NCBI GenBank assembly: GCA_910585385.1
Contig: CAJUDV010000043.1
Span: 1 to 17,255 of the forward strand
DNA from: an uncultured Oscillibacter sp.
Lineage (GTDB): Bacteria > Bacillota > Clostridia > Oscillospirales > Oscillospiraceae
Reading direction: 5' to 3'
DNA: 17,255 bases
Part shown: piece by piece, positions 1 to 7,868 of the stretch
Numbering within the stretch: the stretch's first letter is position 1
How the letters are laid out: each line of letters begins with the position of its first letter
Program-made: the position numbers and the translations under genes
The notes under the pieces: generated by a model
The model's input: the letters and a program-made list of their open reading frames with translations, nothing else
What the model was told of the DNA's origin: nothing
Databases searched by the model: none

Positions 1-7
1 TTCGCTC

Positions 8-31
8 CCCTAAAATTTTTCTATTTTAGGG
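8..31. repeat. AT-rich perfect inverted repeat near the left edge
   Basis: CCCTAAAAT (8-16) and ATTTTAGGG (23-31) are perfect 9-bp complements with a 6-nt loop. The site lies about 90 bp past the asnA stop on the minus strand. It could end the gltX-spoIIM-asnA transcript, but neither strand has a good T-run after the stem, so a terminator role is only possible. The sequence between it and asnA (32-122) holds no gene I can support. Confidence 0.5.
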
Positions 32-122
32 CTTGACTTTTGTTTGCAGGACTCCACTCTGTGCCTCAAAAGATCGGTTTCCCATGGGACAGGGCCTTTA
101 AAATTCCGCGTCAGCCCGCCTT

Positions 123-1130
123 TTACAGCAGCGTAATTCCGGCCTGTTCGCACTTCTCCACGGTCTCCCGGTCCCACAGGCTGGCCTGGACCTCGCCGAT
201 ATGGCAGGTGCCCAGCAGCAGCATGCAGAGCCGGGACTGGCCGATGCCGCCGCCCATGGACTGGGGCAGCTGGCCGTTGAGGAGCATCTGGTGGAAGGGC
301 AGCTGACGGCGGTGGTCGCAGCCGGCGGCGGTGAGCTGGCGGTCCAAGGCCGCGGCGTCCACCCGGATGCCCATGGAGGAGATCTCAAACTGGCTCCGGA
401 GCACCGGGTTCCACATGAGAATATCGCCGTTGAGCTCCCAGTCGTCATAGTCCGGAGCACGGCCGTCGTGCCTGCCGCCGGAGGCCAGGGTCTTGCCGAT
501 CTGCATCAGGAACACGGTGCGGTGTTCCTCACAGATGGCATGCTCCCGCTGGGAGGGGGTGAGGTGGGGGTAACGGTCCTCCAGCTCCTGGGTGGTGATG
601 AAGTACACTTTCCGCTCGGGACGGAAGGTGAGGACGGGATAGGCGTTCCGCAGAGCCGTGGCGGTGTCGCAGATGCAGCCAACAATGTCGCGCACCGTGT
701 CCTTCAAATACGGAGTGGTGCGGTCGGCGGGAGAGATGTGCTTCTCCCAGTCCCACTGGTCCACGTAGACGGAGTGGATGTTGTCCAGCTCCTCGTCCCG
801 GCGGATGGCGTTCATGTCGGTGTACAGCCCGGTACTCTCCTTGAACTCATACCGTTTCAGGGCCAGGCGCTTCCACTTGGCCAGGGAGTGGACTACCTGG
901 CCCTCGGTTCCAACATCTGGAATGTCGAAGGACACGGGACGCTCCACGCCGTTGAGGTCGTCATTTAAACCGGTGGCGCCGTCCACAAACAGGGGGGCGG
1001 AGACCCGGTGCAGGTTCAGCCGCACGGTGAGGTTGTGCTGGAAGTCCGCGTGGATCAGCTCAATGGCCCGCTGGAGCTCGTTGTTGGTCAGAGGCATTTT
1101 GTAGCCGGCGGGGATGGTGAGTTTGCTCAT
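123..1130 (-). CDS. asnA: Aspartate-ammonia ligase (AsnA-type asparagine synthetase)
   Basis: The 335-residue product matches AsnA, which makes asparagine from aspartate, ammonia and ATP using a class II aminoacyl-tRNA-synthetase-like fold; the family is usually 330-345 residues, so it is full length. Recognisable stretches are the N-terminal KLTIPAGYKMPLTNNELQ, the central RDEELDNIHSVYVDQWDWEK (residues 111-130) and a C-terminal Gly-rich GGGIGQSRLCMLLLG segment. This is the ammonia-dependent enzyme, not the glutamine-dependent AsnB. The ATG at 1130 has only a modest, rather distant AAGGA ahead of it. The gene is last in the gltX-spoIIM-asnA operon, 45 bp after the spoIIM stop. No T-box leader is visible in that gap, so it is probably transcribed from the gltX promoter. 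Confidence 0.95.
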   Translation of the reverse strand: MSKLTIPAGYKMPLTNNELQRAIELIHADFQHNLTVRLNLHRVSAPLFVDGATGLNDDLNGVERPVSFDIPDVGTEGQVVHSLAKWKRLALKRYEFKESTGLYTDMNAIRRDEELDNIHSVYVDQWDWEKHISPADRTTPYLKDTVRDIVGCICDTATALRNAYPVLTFRPERKVYFITTQELEDRYPHLTPSQREHAICEEHRTVFLMQIGKTLASGGRHDGRAPDYDDWELNGDILMWNPVLRSQFEISSMGIRVDAAALDRQLTAAGCDHRRQLPFHQMLLNGQLPQSMGGGIGQSRLCMLLLGTCHIGEVQASLWDRETVEKCEQAGITLL

Positions 1131-1175
1131 GTGATGAAACCAGTCCTTTATATAGATTTGGGGATGATACGAGGT

Positions 1176-1805
1176 CTAAAGGAAGAGCGCGGCGACCGCC
1201 GGGGTGACATAGGCCTCCACACAGGAGGCGATCAGCAGAAGGGGCACCAGCACCCATAGCAGCATCTGGGAGGCCAGAGTCATGCAGGACCACAGCGAAC
1301 GGGCGCTCTGGTCCTTCCGGCAGCGGCGGCTCAGCTGTCCGCAGATGTACAGCCCCGTGCCGAAGGCCAGGAACAGCGCCGGCAGCTCCAATACTCCGTG
1401 GGGGAGCAGGGCGGCCAAATAGGCCAGGAGGGAGATCTCCTCCGCGGCGTACCACGACGCCATCACCCCCAGCATCATGGCGTTGACGCCCAAGGCCAGG
1501 GCGGGCAGCTGGATGAAGGGGAGCAGGCCGTAGAGCATGATAAAGGCGGCGGCCTCCACGTTGTTGAGAAACAGCGCCAGAACGGAGATTTTTCCGCTCC
1601 CCCCGGAGAGGTTCTTGCTGTTCAGGGTGGAGAACATCATCTCCACCAGCTTTGCCCGCAGGTCCGGAAAGACAGCGCAAACGGCGAAGAACAGCGCCCA
1701 GATGGTGACAAAGGCGATGGCGGAGCGTTTCACTTCCTCTTTCAGCCCGTCTCTCCAGGCCTCTGGGAGGCCGTTCAGCGGGGAATAGGGGACGTTGTCG
1801 TTCAT
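1176..1805 (-). CDS. spoIIM: Stage II sporulation protein M family (DUF95) membrane protein
   Basis: This 209-residue polytopic membrane protein has hydrophobic segments at about 28-47, 86-117, 124-155 and 178-207. The LLPHGVLELPALFLAFGTGL stretch (133-152) and a C-terminal IEAYxTP-like ending (CVEAYVTPAVAALF) are hallmarks of SpoIIM/DUF95. B. subtilis SpoIIM is of similar length and is part of the SpoIID-SpoIIM-SpoIIP engulfment machine. The ATG at 1805 overlaps the gltX stop by four bases (ATGA), so translation is probably coupled to gltX. DUF95 also contains paralogues with no proven sporulation role, and the housekeeping operon context leaves that open. The family call is firm; the orthology to spoIIM is less so. 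Confidence 0.75.
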   Translation of the reverse strand: MNDNVPYSPLNGLPEAWRDGLKEEVKRSAIAFVTIWALFFAVCAVFPDLRAKLVEMMFSTLNSKNLSGGSGKISVLALFLNNVEAAAFIMLYGLLPFIQLPALALGVNAMMLGVMASWYAAEEISLLAYLAALLPHGVLELPALFLAFGTGLYICGQLSRRCRKDQSARSLWSCMTLASQMLLWVLVPLLLIASCVEAYVTPAVAALFL

Positions 1806-3292
1806 GCCGTCAGCTTCTCAAGCCCCGCCCGCAGGCGGCGCAGGGCCTCCTCCCGGCCCAGAATGCGGCAGATCTCCACCGCCCCGCCGGGAGTTACCAG
1901 CTTGCCGGCGGCGGCAATGCGGACGGGCCACATCAACGCGGCGTTTTTCACACCCAGGGACTCCGCCAGGGCGATGAGACAGTCGTGGATGCTGTCCTGG
2001 GTCCAGTCCGTCAGAGCGGTCAACGCGGGGATGGCGGCTTCCAGCATCTCCTTGCAGATCTCCGGGTTGGTCTTGGACTTCTTGTTGGTGAAGAACTCAA
2101 CGCCGTAGTCCGGCACCGCGTCGAAGAAATCCACCTTCTCGGGGATGTCCGTCAGCTTTTCGCACCGGGCTTGGAGCAGGGCGGCCACGGCAGAGATGTC
2201 GATAGCGGGGTTTTTCACCGTCTCCCGAATATAGGGCTCCGCCACCTTGGCAAACTCCGCCGGGGGAAGGGCCCGGAGATAGGTGGCGTTGAAGTAGTCC
2301 AGCTTGGCCATGTCGAAGATGGCGGGGGATTTGGAGATGCCGGCGATGTCAAAGGCGTCCACCAGCTCCTCCAGGGTGAAGATCTCCTGTTCGCTGCGCG
2401 CGCCCTTGGGGGCCCAGCCCAGTAGGGCCACATAGTTCAGCACGGCGGGGGTCAGGTAGCCGCCGGCGATCAGGTCCTCATAGGAGGGGTCCCCGTGGCG
2501 CTTGGACATCTTGTTGTGCTGGTCCCGCATGACGGGGGAGCAGTGGACGTAGGTGGGAATGTCCCAGCCAAAGGCCTCGTACAGCAGATTATATTTGGGC
2601 GCGGAGCTGAGGTATTCACTGCCCCGCACCACATGGGTGATCCCCATCAGATGGTCGTCCACCACATTGGCGAAGTTGTAGGTGGGCAGGCCGTCCCGCT
2701 TCAGCAGAACCTGGTCGTCCAGGGTATTGTTCTCCACGGTGATGTCGCCGAAGCTGACATCATGGAAGGTGGTGGTTCCCTCCTGGGGGATGCGCTGGCG
2801 GATGACATAGGGCCTGCCGGCGTCCAGATTGGCCTGAATCTCTTCCGGAGACAGATTCCGGCAGGGATCGGCGGCCCGGTCGAAGCTGCAGGAGTTTTCC
2901 TCCGACTCGGTCTTTTCACAGAAGCAGTAATAGGCCGATCCCCGCTCCACCAGCAGGTGGGCGTATTTGCCGTAGAGGTCTCGCCGCTCCGACTGGATAT
3001 AGGGGCCCACGGGGCCGCCCGTATCAGGGCCCTCGTCATGGGTCAGGCCGCACTGGCGCATGGTGCGGTAAATAACGTCAGTGGCGCCCTCCACCAGGCG
3101 GCCCTGGTCTGTGTCCTCAATGCGGAGGATAAACGTGCCGCCGGCATGGCGGGCGATGAGCCAGGTGTACAGTGCGGTGCGCAGGTTGCCCACATGCATA
3201 TAGCCGGTGGGGGATGGCGCGAAGCGGGTGCGGACCTTCCCCTTGGGGATTCGGGCCTCCATCTCCTCAAAAAAAGCGTGGTCAAGAGCCAT
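1802..3292 (-). CDS. gltX: Glutamate-tRNA ligase (GluRS)
   Basis: The product (496 residues) charges tRNA with glutamate. It has the class I signature FAPSPTGYMHVGN (residues 24-36, HIGH equivalent HVGN) and KMSKR at 261-265. A cysteine cluster at 123, 125, 135 and 144 occupies the place of the zinc site of some GluRS enzymes. The frame stays open to 3583, but the start at 3292 is chosen because the protein family begins there and an excellent GGAGG sits upstream; the extra 97 codons would cover the promoter. Many Clostridia lack GlnRS and use a non-discriminating GluRS with GatCAB; that is possible here but cannot be seen. It is first in the operon with spoIIM and asnA. Confidence 0.96.
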   Translation of the reverse strand: MALDHAFFEEMEARIPKGKVRTRFAPSPTGYMHVGNLRTALYTWLIARHAGGTFILRIEDTDQGRLVEGATDVIYRTMRQCGLTHDEGPDTGGPVGPYIQSERRDLYGKYAHLLVERGSAYYCFCEKTESEENSCSFDRAADPCRNLSPEEIQANLDAGRPYVIRQRIPQEGTTTFHDVSFGDITVENNTLDDQVLLKRDGLPTYNFANVVDDHLMGITHVVRGSEYLSSAPKYNLLYEAFGWDIPTYVHCSPVMRDQHNKMSKRHGDPSYEDLIAGGYLTPAVLNYVALLGWAPKGARSEQEIFTLEELVDAFDIAGISKSPAIFDMAKLDYFNATYLRALPPAEFAKVAEPYIRETVKNPAIDISAVAALLQARCEKLTDIPEKVDFFDAVPDYGVEFFTNKKSKTNPEICKEMLEAAIPALTALTDWTQDSIHDCLIALAESLGVKNAALMWPVRIAAAGKLVTPGGAVEICRILGREEALRRLRAGLEKLTA

Positions 3293-3335
3293 AAAAATAC
3301 CTCCGTGTGGCAGTGAGTAAAATTTTACAACTAGC

Positions 3336-3364
3336 ATTATGGCCGTTTCAGAGGCAAATGTCAA
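3336..3364 (-). promoter_or_regulatory. Sigma-A promoter of the gltX operon
   Basis: On the minus strand a perfect -35 TTGACA (3364-3359) is followed by a 17-bp spacer and -10 CATAAT (3341-3336). Transcription should start near 3329, giving a 5' leader of about 37 nt before the gltX ATG. That is too short for a T-box riboswitch. Confidence 0.85.
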
Positions 3365-3624
3365 GGAGGCGGGCAGTAATATTGATGATACAGAAAAATT
3401 ATGTACAAAATCCAAAGCGGCGCTTGGGTCTTGCTTGATAAATGGCGGAATGCCCAACGGCGAGAGATTTTTTCGCCAATCAAGGCGGTTTGACGCAGCC
3501 ATACTTTGTGTATGGCAAGGAAAATCAACGCAGAGCGGCGGAAAAAGGTCCGTCGTTTGGGCGTTTTGACATTTTTCAAACAAGGCCTAAAGAAAAATCA
3601 GACGGGGGAAGGGACGGTAAATGA
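3365..3624. other. Gene-free divergent spacer with a perfect hairpin
   Basis: These 260 bp separate the divergent gltX and trpS promoters and code for nothing I recognise. They contain a perfect inverted repeat GCCATAC-TTTGT-GTATGGC (3498-3516) and a shorter CGCC-AATCAA-GGCG (3474-3487 region). Base composition is less GC-rich than the neighbouring genes. Short ORFs cross it in several frames without credible starts. It may be an untranslated RNA, a dispersed repeat or simply spacer. Confidence 0.4.
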
Positions 3625-3653
3625 TTGCCTAACGGAAAAAAAGGTGGTATACT
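3625..3653 (+). promoter_or_regulatory. Sigma-A promoter of the trpS operon
   Basis: TTGCCT (3625-3630) is followed by exactly 17 bp and TATACT (3648-3653). The start of transcription is expected near 3660, leaving a leader of about 70 nt before trpS. The leader shows no T-box AGGGUGGNACCGCG motif. Confidence 0.75.
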
Positions 3654-3673
3654 ATCGTCTTAAGATCGTCTTA
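3654..3673 (+). repeat. Tandem 9-bp direct repeat at the trpS transcription start
   Basis: ATCGTCTTA occurs at 3654-3662 and again at 3665-3673, an 11-bp period close to one helical turn. The pair starts directly after the -10 box and covers the predicted start site, a position where a bound protein would block initiation. No regulator can be named. Confidence 0.6.
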
Positions 3674-3730
3674 TGTCAGTCTGCCCCCGGTGGTTTTCTC
3701 TCCGGCGGCATTAAACAGCGAGGTGCGAAT

Positions 3731-4738
3731 ATGGAAAATCAAGAGCGGAAGAAGAGAGTGTTCAGCGGCATTCAGCCCAGCGGCGATCTAACCCTGGGCT
3801 CCTATATGGGCGCGATCAAAAACTGGGTGACGATGCAGGACGAGTATGACTGCTTGTACTGTGTCGTGGATCTGCACGCCATTACCGTGCGGCAGAACCC
3901 CTCGGACCTGCGGCGCAGGGCGTTGGAGCAGCTGGCCCAGTATCTCGCCTGCGGTCTGGACCCGGAGAAGAGTATCCTGTTCGTTCAGAGCCATGTGCCG
4001 CAGCACGCGGAGCTGGGATGGATTTTGGGCTGTTATACCCAGTTCGGCGAGCTGAGCCGCATGACCCAGTTCAAGCAGAAGTCCCAGCAGCACGCCGACA
4101 ACATCACCGCCGGCCTCTTCACCTACCCGGTGCTGATGGCGGCGGACATCCTGCTCTACCAGGCGGATTACGTGCCGGTGGGGGAGGACCAGCGGCAGCA
4201 CGTGGAACTGTGCCGGGACATCGCGCAGCGGTTCAACGGTGTGTACAGCGATACCTTTGTTCTGCCGGAGGCGTTTATTCAGCGGGTGGACCAGGGCGCT
4301 CGAATCATGAGCCTGACCAATCCCATGAATAAGATGAGCAAGTCCGACCCTGAGGGCTGTGTGAATCTGATGGACCCGCCGGAGGTGATTCAGCGGAAGT
4401 TCAAGCGGGCGGTCACGGACAGCGAGACCAGCGTCCGCTATGACAAGGAGAACAAGCCCGGCGTATCCAATCTGCTGACCATCTACTGCGCGGCTGCGGG
4501 AAAGAGCCTGGAGGAGGCCCAGGAGGTCTTTGCGGAGCAGGGCTACGGCGTCTTTAAGCCCGCCGTGGGAGACGCGGTGATTGAGCTGCTGCGCCCCATG
4601 CGGGAGGAGGCCTCCCGTCTGCTGAAAGATAAGGCGTATCTGGAGGGCGTCTACCGGGAGGGTGCCCAGCGGGCCGGCCGCCTGGCCCAGCGGACGCTGA
4701 GTAAGGTCCACCGCAAGGTCGGCTTTATCGCCCGTTGA
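3731..4738 (+). CDS. trpS: Tryptophan-tRNA ligase (TrpRS)
   Basis: The 335-residue protein charges tRNA-Trp. It has SGIQPSGDLTLGSYMGA (12-28; the HIGH-equivalent loop) and the class I KMSKS at 201-205 within NPMNKMSKSDPEG. YQADYVPVGEDQRQHVEL (143-160) is the typical TrpRS core. Length fits the bacterial family (about 330-340). The frame is open from 3506, but the family start and an AGGT-type SD (GCGAGGTG) support ATG 3731, which also lies downstream of the promoter. It heads a four-gene plus-strand operon; the next gene begins 13 bp after its stop. Confidence 0.96.
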   Translation: MENQERKKRVFSGIQPSGDLTLGSYMGAIKNWVTMQDEYDCLYCVVDLHAITVRQNPSDLRRRALEQLAQYLACGLDPEKSILFVQSHVPQHAELGWILGCYTQFGELSRMTQFKQKSQQHADNITAGLFTYPVLMAADILLYQADYVPVGEDQRQHVELCRDIAQRFNGVYSDTFVLPEAFIQRVDQGARIMSLTNPMNKMSKSDPEGCVNLMDPPEVIQRKFKRAVTDSETSVRYDKENKPGVSNLLTIYCAAAGKSLEEAQEVFAEQGYGVFKPAVGDAVIELLRPMREEASRLLKDKAYLEGVYREGAQRAGRLAQRTLSKVHRKVGFIAR

Positions 4739-4751
4739 GAGAGGATCTGCC

Positions 4752-5873
4752 ATGGCTTTTCAAACACAGTCGGTCGCCTATGTGGTGCTGGCCCTGCTGG
4801 CGGCCCTGGTGGTGAGCTTCCTGATGACCCCGGTGGTGAAGTCCTTCGCCTACAAGGTGGGCGCCATCGACGTGCCCAAGGACGACCGCCGGATGCACAA
4901 GAAGCCGATTCCCCGCCTGGGAGGGCTGGCCATCTTCTTTGGCTTCATGGTGAGTATCCTGCTCTTTGTGGAGATCACGCCGGAGATGCGCAGCATTCTC
5001 CTGGGTGCAGTGGTCATTGTGGTGCTGGGCGTGGTGGACGACATCATGGCCCTGCCCGCCATGCTGAAATTTGTGATCCAGATTGTGGCCGCCCTGATCC
5101 CCGCCCTGAGCGGCGTGGTGATTCAGGCCTTCTCCAACCCGAACATTTTTTCGGACAACCTCTACTGGGTTCTGGGCTGGCTGTCCATTCCCTTCACGGT
5201 GCTGTGGATCGTGGCCATTACCAATGCCGTGAACCTCATCGACGGTTTGGACGGTCTGGCGGACGGCGTGTCCGCCATCTCCGCCACCACGGTGCTGGTC
5301 ATCGCCCTGATGGCCTCGGAGATCCAGGTGGCCATTGTCATGGCGGCGCTGGTGGGGGCCTGCGTGGGGTTCATGCCCTACAACCTGAACCCTGCCAAGA
5401 TGTTTATGGGGGACACCGGAGCCACCTTCCTGGGCTATATTCTGGCCACCATGTCCATTCAGGGACTGTTCAAGTTCTATGCGGTGATTTCCTTCGCGGT
5501 GCCCTTTTTGATTCTGGGATTGCCCATCTTTGACACCGCCTTTGCCTTTATCCGCCGCATTGCCCACGGTCAGAGCCCCATGCACGCGGACCGGGGCCAC
5601 ATTCACCACCGGCTCATTGACATGGGGCTGAGTCAGAAACAGGCGGTGGCCACGCTGTATGTCATCTCCGCCATTTTGGGCCTCTCCGCCGTGGTGCTGA
5701 CCACCGGCGGGGAGCAGAAGGCCATGCTGCTGTTCGCCGCCCTGTGCATTGTAGGGGCGGTGGCCGCCCGGGTGGTGTTTCCCAAAGAGCTCCGGGATGA
5801 GATTCAGGAGGAGCTGGAGGAGCTGAGAGACCACGGGCACCATGAGGAAGAAAAGAAAGACGAGGAGCTGTAA
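4752..5873 (+). CDS. tagO: Undecaprenyl-phosphate GlcNAc-1-phosphate transferase (TagO/WecA type)
   Basis: This 373-residue integral membrane enzyme of the MraY/WecA superfamily moves GlcNAc-1-phosphate from UDP-GlcNAc to undecaprenyl phosphate, the first step of wall teichoic acid or similar glycopolymers. Visible motifs are VPKDDRRMHKKPIPRLGG (41-58), VVDD (94-97), NAVNLIDGLDGL (158-169), MFMGDTGA (217-224) and the cytosolic HADRGHIHHRLID (278-290), which marks the WecA/TagO branch rather than MraY. About ten membrane helices are apparent. The C-terminus is a charged tail rich in Glu, Lys and His. The ATG at 4752 has a GAGAGGA SD. It is followed without a gap by the UDP-GlcNAc 2-epimerase, which fits a shared glycan pathway. 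Confidence 0.93.
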   Translation: MAFQTQSVAYVVLALLAALVVSFLMTPVVKSFAYKVGAIDVPKDDRRMHKKPIPRLGGLAIFFGFMVSILLFVEITPEMRSILLGAVVIVVLGVVDDIMALPAMLKFVIQIVAALIPALSGVVIQAFSNPNIFSDNLYWVLGWLSIPFTVLWIVAITNAVNLIDGLDGLADGVSAISATTVLVIALMASEIQVAIVMAALVGACVGFMPYNLNPAKMFMGDTGATFLGYILATMSIQGLFKFYAVISFAVPFLILGLPIFDTAFAFIRRIAHGQSPMHADRGHIHHRLIDMGLSQKQAVATLYVISAILGLSAVVLTTGGEQKAMLLFAALCIVGAVAARVVFPKELRDEIQEELEELRDHGHHEEEKKDEEL

Positions 5874-7022
5874 ATGGATAAGCTGCGGATCATGAGCGTA
5901 TTCGGTACCCGGCCGGAGGCCATCAAGATGTGTCCTTTGGTAAAGGAGCTGGCGTCCCGCCACGGAATTGAGAGCCTCTGCTGCGTCACCGCCCAGCACC
6001 GGCAGATGCTGGACAGCGTGCTGGAGGTCTTTGGCGTAAAGCCGGACTGGGATTTGGACATCATGACTCCCCGGCAGACCCTGTCCACCATCACCAGCAA
6101 GTGTCTCACCGGCATGGACGAGGCGCTGGAGGCGTTGAAGCCGGACATGGTGCTGGTCCACGGGGATACCTCCACCACCTTCGCCGGGGCCTTGTCCGCC
6201 TTCTACCATCAGATCCCCGTGGGCCATGTGGAGGCGGGGCTGCGGACATATGACAAGTATTCTCCCTTTCCGGAGGAGATGAACCGGCTGCTGGTCTCCG
6301 GCATCGCGGATCTGCACTTCTGCCCCACCGCCGGCAACCGGGAGAACCTGGTTCGGGAGGGACACACGGAAAATCTCTTCGTCACCGGCAACACGGTCAT
6401 CGACGCCTTGAAGACCACCGTGCGGAAAGATTACCGCTTTGCCGCGGAGGAGCTGAACCGCCTGCCCTATGGAGAGCGGAAGATCATCCTGGTCACCTGC
6501 CACAGGCGGGAGAATTACGGCGAGCCTATGAGGAACATCATGCTGGCCCTGCGGCAGATCGCGGAGCAGCACCAGGATGTGGAGCTGGTGTACCCCGTTC
6601 ACCTGAGCCCGGTGGTCCGGGAGGCGGTGGATCAGTATCTCCGGGGCGCGCCAAGGGTCCATCTGGTGGATCCGCTTCCCGCCGGGGAGATGCACAATCT
6701 GATGGCCCGCTGCTATTTGGTGCTGACGGACTCCGGAGGCATTCAGGAGGAGGCTCCCGCCCTGGGCAAGCCGGTTCTAGTGATGCGCCGGGAGACGGAG
6801 CGGCCTGAGGCTGTGGCCGCCGGTACTGTGAAGCTGGCCGGCGTGGTTCAGGACGACATCGTTACCATGGCAGAGCGGTTGATTTGCGACAAGGCTGCCT
6901 ATGAGCGAATGGCCCACGCGGTCAATCCCTACGGCGACGGCCGGGCCTGCCGCCGTATTGCCGACGCAATTGAGTGGCGGCACGGGCTGCGGAAGGAGCG
7001 TCCGGAGGATTACCAGGCCTGA
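5874..7022 (+). CDS. wecB: UDP-N-acetylglucosamine 2-epimerase, non-hydrolysing
   Basis: The 382-residue protein (WecB/MnaA) interconverts UDP-GlcNAc and UDP-ManNAc. It has the N-terminal FGTRPEAIKMCPLV, the loop HGDTSTTFAGAL, HVEAGLRTYDKYSPFPEEMN, TGNTVIDAL, the catalytic-region CHRRENYGEPM and the nucleotide-binding DSGGIQEEAPALGKPVLVMR near the C-terminus. Aspartate, both glutamates and the histidine expected in the active site are present, and length is normal. Its ATG follows the tagO stop directly; the SD (GAGGAG) lies inside the end of tagO, so the two are translationally linked. UDP-ManNAc would supply the second sugar of a teichoic-acid-like linkage unit, but the later glycosyltransferases are not in this window. 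Confidence 0.94.
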   Translation: MDKLRIMSVFGTRPEAIKMCPLVKELASRHGIESLCCVTAQHRQMLDSVLEVFGVKPDWDLDIMTPRQTLSTITSKCLTGMDEALEALKPDMVLVHGDTSTTFAGALSAFYHQIPVGHVEAGLRTYDKYSPFPEEMNRLLVSGIADLHFCPTAGNRENLVREGHTENLFVTGNTVIDALKTTVRKDYRFAAEELNRLPYGERKIILVTCHRRENYGEPMRNIMLALRQIAEQHQDVELVYPVHLSPVVREAVDQYLRGAPRVHLVDPLPAGEMHNLMARCYLVLTDSGGIQEEAPALGKPVLVMRRETERPEAVAAGTVKLAGVVQDDIVTMAERLICDKAAYERMAHAVNPYGDGRACRRIADAIEWRHGLRKERPEDYQA

Positions 7023-7042
7023 CGAAAAGGGAGGGGGAGGAC

Positions 7043-7783
7043 ATGGATAAGCGGTGGCAAAGCCGGATTACAGTGGCCTTTTTGGCGGTTACCGTGCTGG
7101 TCATCGCGGCGATGCTCAGCGGCACACTGCACCGCACCTCCCGTATCACCCTGCCTGCCGCTGAGCAGGCGCCAGGGCAGGCCGCCGTGGGTGGAGACGC
7201 GCTGACGGTGGTGGAAGTGACGCCGGAGACCGTCCAGGCGGCTATCGCCACCCTCTCCAGGCCGCAGAAGTACAGCCGGACGGTGACGGTGGAGCAGCTC
7301 TGGAAGGGAGGAAGCGGCGCCTATGAGACGGCGGCGGCGGTCAGCGGAGGTTGGACCCGGACGGACCGGACGCTGCCTGGGGGACGGGTGCGCCACGCCC
7401 TCACCGACGGGGAGACCACCTATATTTGGTATGACAGTGAGACAGAGGTCTATGCCGCTGCGGCGGGGGGAATCTCCGCGGACAACGAGCAGACCATTCC
7501 CACCTACGAGGACATTTTGGATCTGCCGGTGGAGGCCATCGCCGCGGCGGATTACCGGACCATCTCCGGCGTCAACTGCATCTATGTGGAGACGGAGGAG
7601 GATTCGGAGGGATATGTCCTGCGGTATTGGGTCGGTGTGGAGACTGGGCTGCTGACAGTGTCGGAGCGGCTGCTGGACGGGGAACCGGTCTACCGCATGG
7701 CGGCCCTGGCGCCGGATCAGGACCTTCCCACTGAGGCGGATTTCACCCTGCCGGACGGTACGGTGGTTTTGGAAGAAGCATAG
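7043..7783 (+). CDS. Membrane-anchored extracytoplasmic protein, possibly LolA/RseB-like
   Basis: This 246-residue protein starts MDKRWQSR, then has one hydrophobic anchor (about 9-25) with no lipobox cysteine, so it is probably held in the membrane with its body outside. The rest is acidic and strand-rich, with DGETTYIWYDSETEVY, a central YWVGVETGLLTVSERL and the closing FTLPDGTVVL. That run resembles LolA/RseB-like domains that bind lipids or peptides; this is pattern resemblance only. The start at 7043 follows an excellent GGGAGGGGGAGG. It lies 20 bp after wecB and is the last gene of the trpS operon. No close family name can be given. Confidence 0.75.
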   Translation: MDKRWQSRITVAFLAVTVLVIAAMLSGTLHRTSRITLPAAEQAPGQAAVGGDALTVVEVTPETVQAAIATLSRPQKYSRTVTVEQLWKGGSGAYETAAAVSGGWTRTDRTLPGGRVRHALTDGETTYIWYDSETEVYAAAAGGISADNEQTIPTYEDILDLPVEAIAAADYRTISGVNCIYVETEEDSEGYVLRYWVGVETGLLTVSERLLDGEPVYRMAALAPDQDLPTEADFTLPDGTVVLEEA

Positions 7784-7820
7784 AAACCAGTCGGAGCATT
7801 TGCTCCGGCTGGTTTTATAT
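7784..7820 (+). terminator. Rho-independent terminator of the trpS operon
   Basis: AAACCAG-T-CGGAGC (7784-7797) pairs with GCTCCG-G-CTGGTTT (7802-7815) around an ATTT loop, followed by TATAT. The 14-bp stem has one T-G wobble. It starts one base after the stop codon of the last operon gene. Confidence 0.92.
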
Positions 7821-7827
7821 AGTCAAT

Positions 7828-7863
7828 GCAGTTGAAAAGAAGCGGCTGCCTCCTTTCAACTGC
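7828..7863 (-). terminator. Hairpin ending the minus-strand small-protein operon
   Basis: GCAGTTGAAA (7828-7837) and TTTCAACTGC (7854-7863) are perfect 10-bp complements with a 16-nt loop, five bases past the last stop of the convergent minus-strand genes. There is no T-run after the stem on the minus strand, so it may stabilise the 3' end or assist the neighbouring bidirectional hairpin at 7784-7815. Confidence 0.5.
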
Positions 7864-7868
7864 GGCGG

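Noticed and set aside
83..90. AGATCGG near the left end, as in the adapter
   Set aside because: Only seven bases match and the following sequence differs; it is chance, unlike the 13-base match at the right edge.
201..968. A 255-codon open frame on the plus strand
   Set aside because: It is antisense to asnA, which is unmistakable on the other strand.
3293..3583. A 97-residue N-terminal extension of GltX
   Set aside because: It would run through the TTGACA/CATAAT promoter; the GluRS family starts at 3292 with an excellent SD.
3654..3730. T-box riboswitch before trpS
   Set aside because: The leader is only about 70 nt and lacks the AGGGUGGNACCGCG antiterminator motif.
4725..6695. A 656-codon open frame on the minus strand, His/Gly/Gln-rich
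   Set aside because: It is antisense to tagO and wecB, has no domain I recognise, and arises from the high GC third positions of the real genes.
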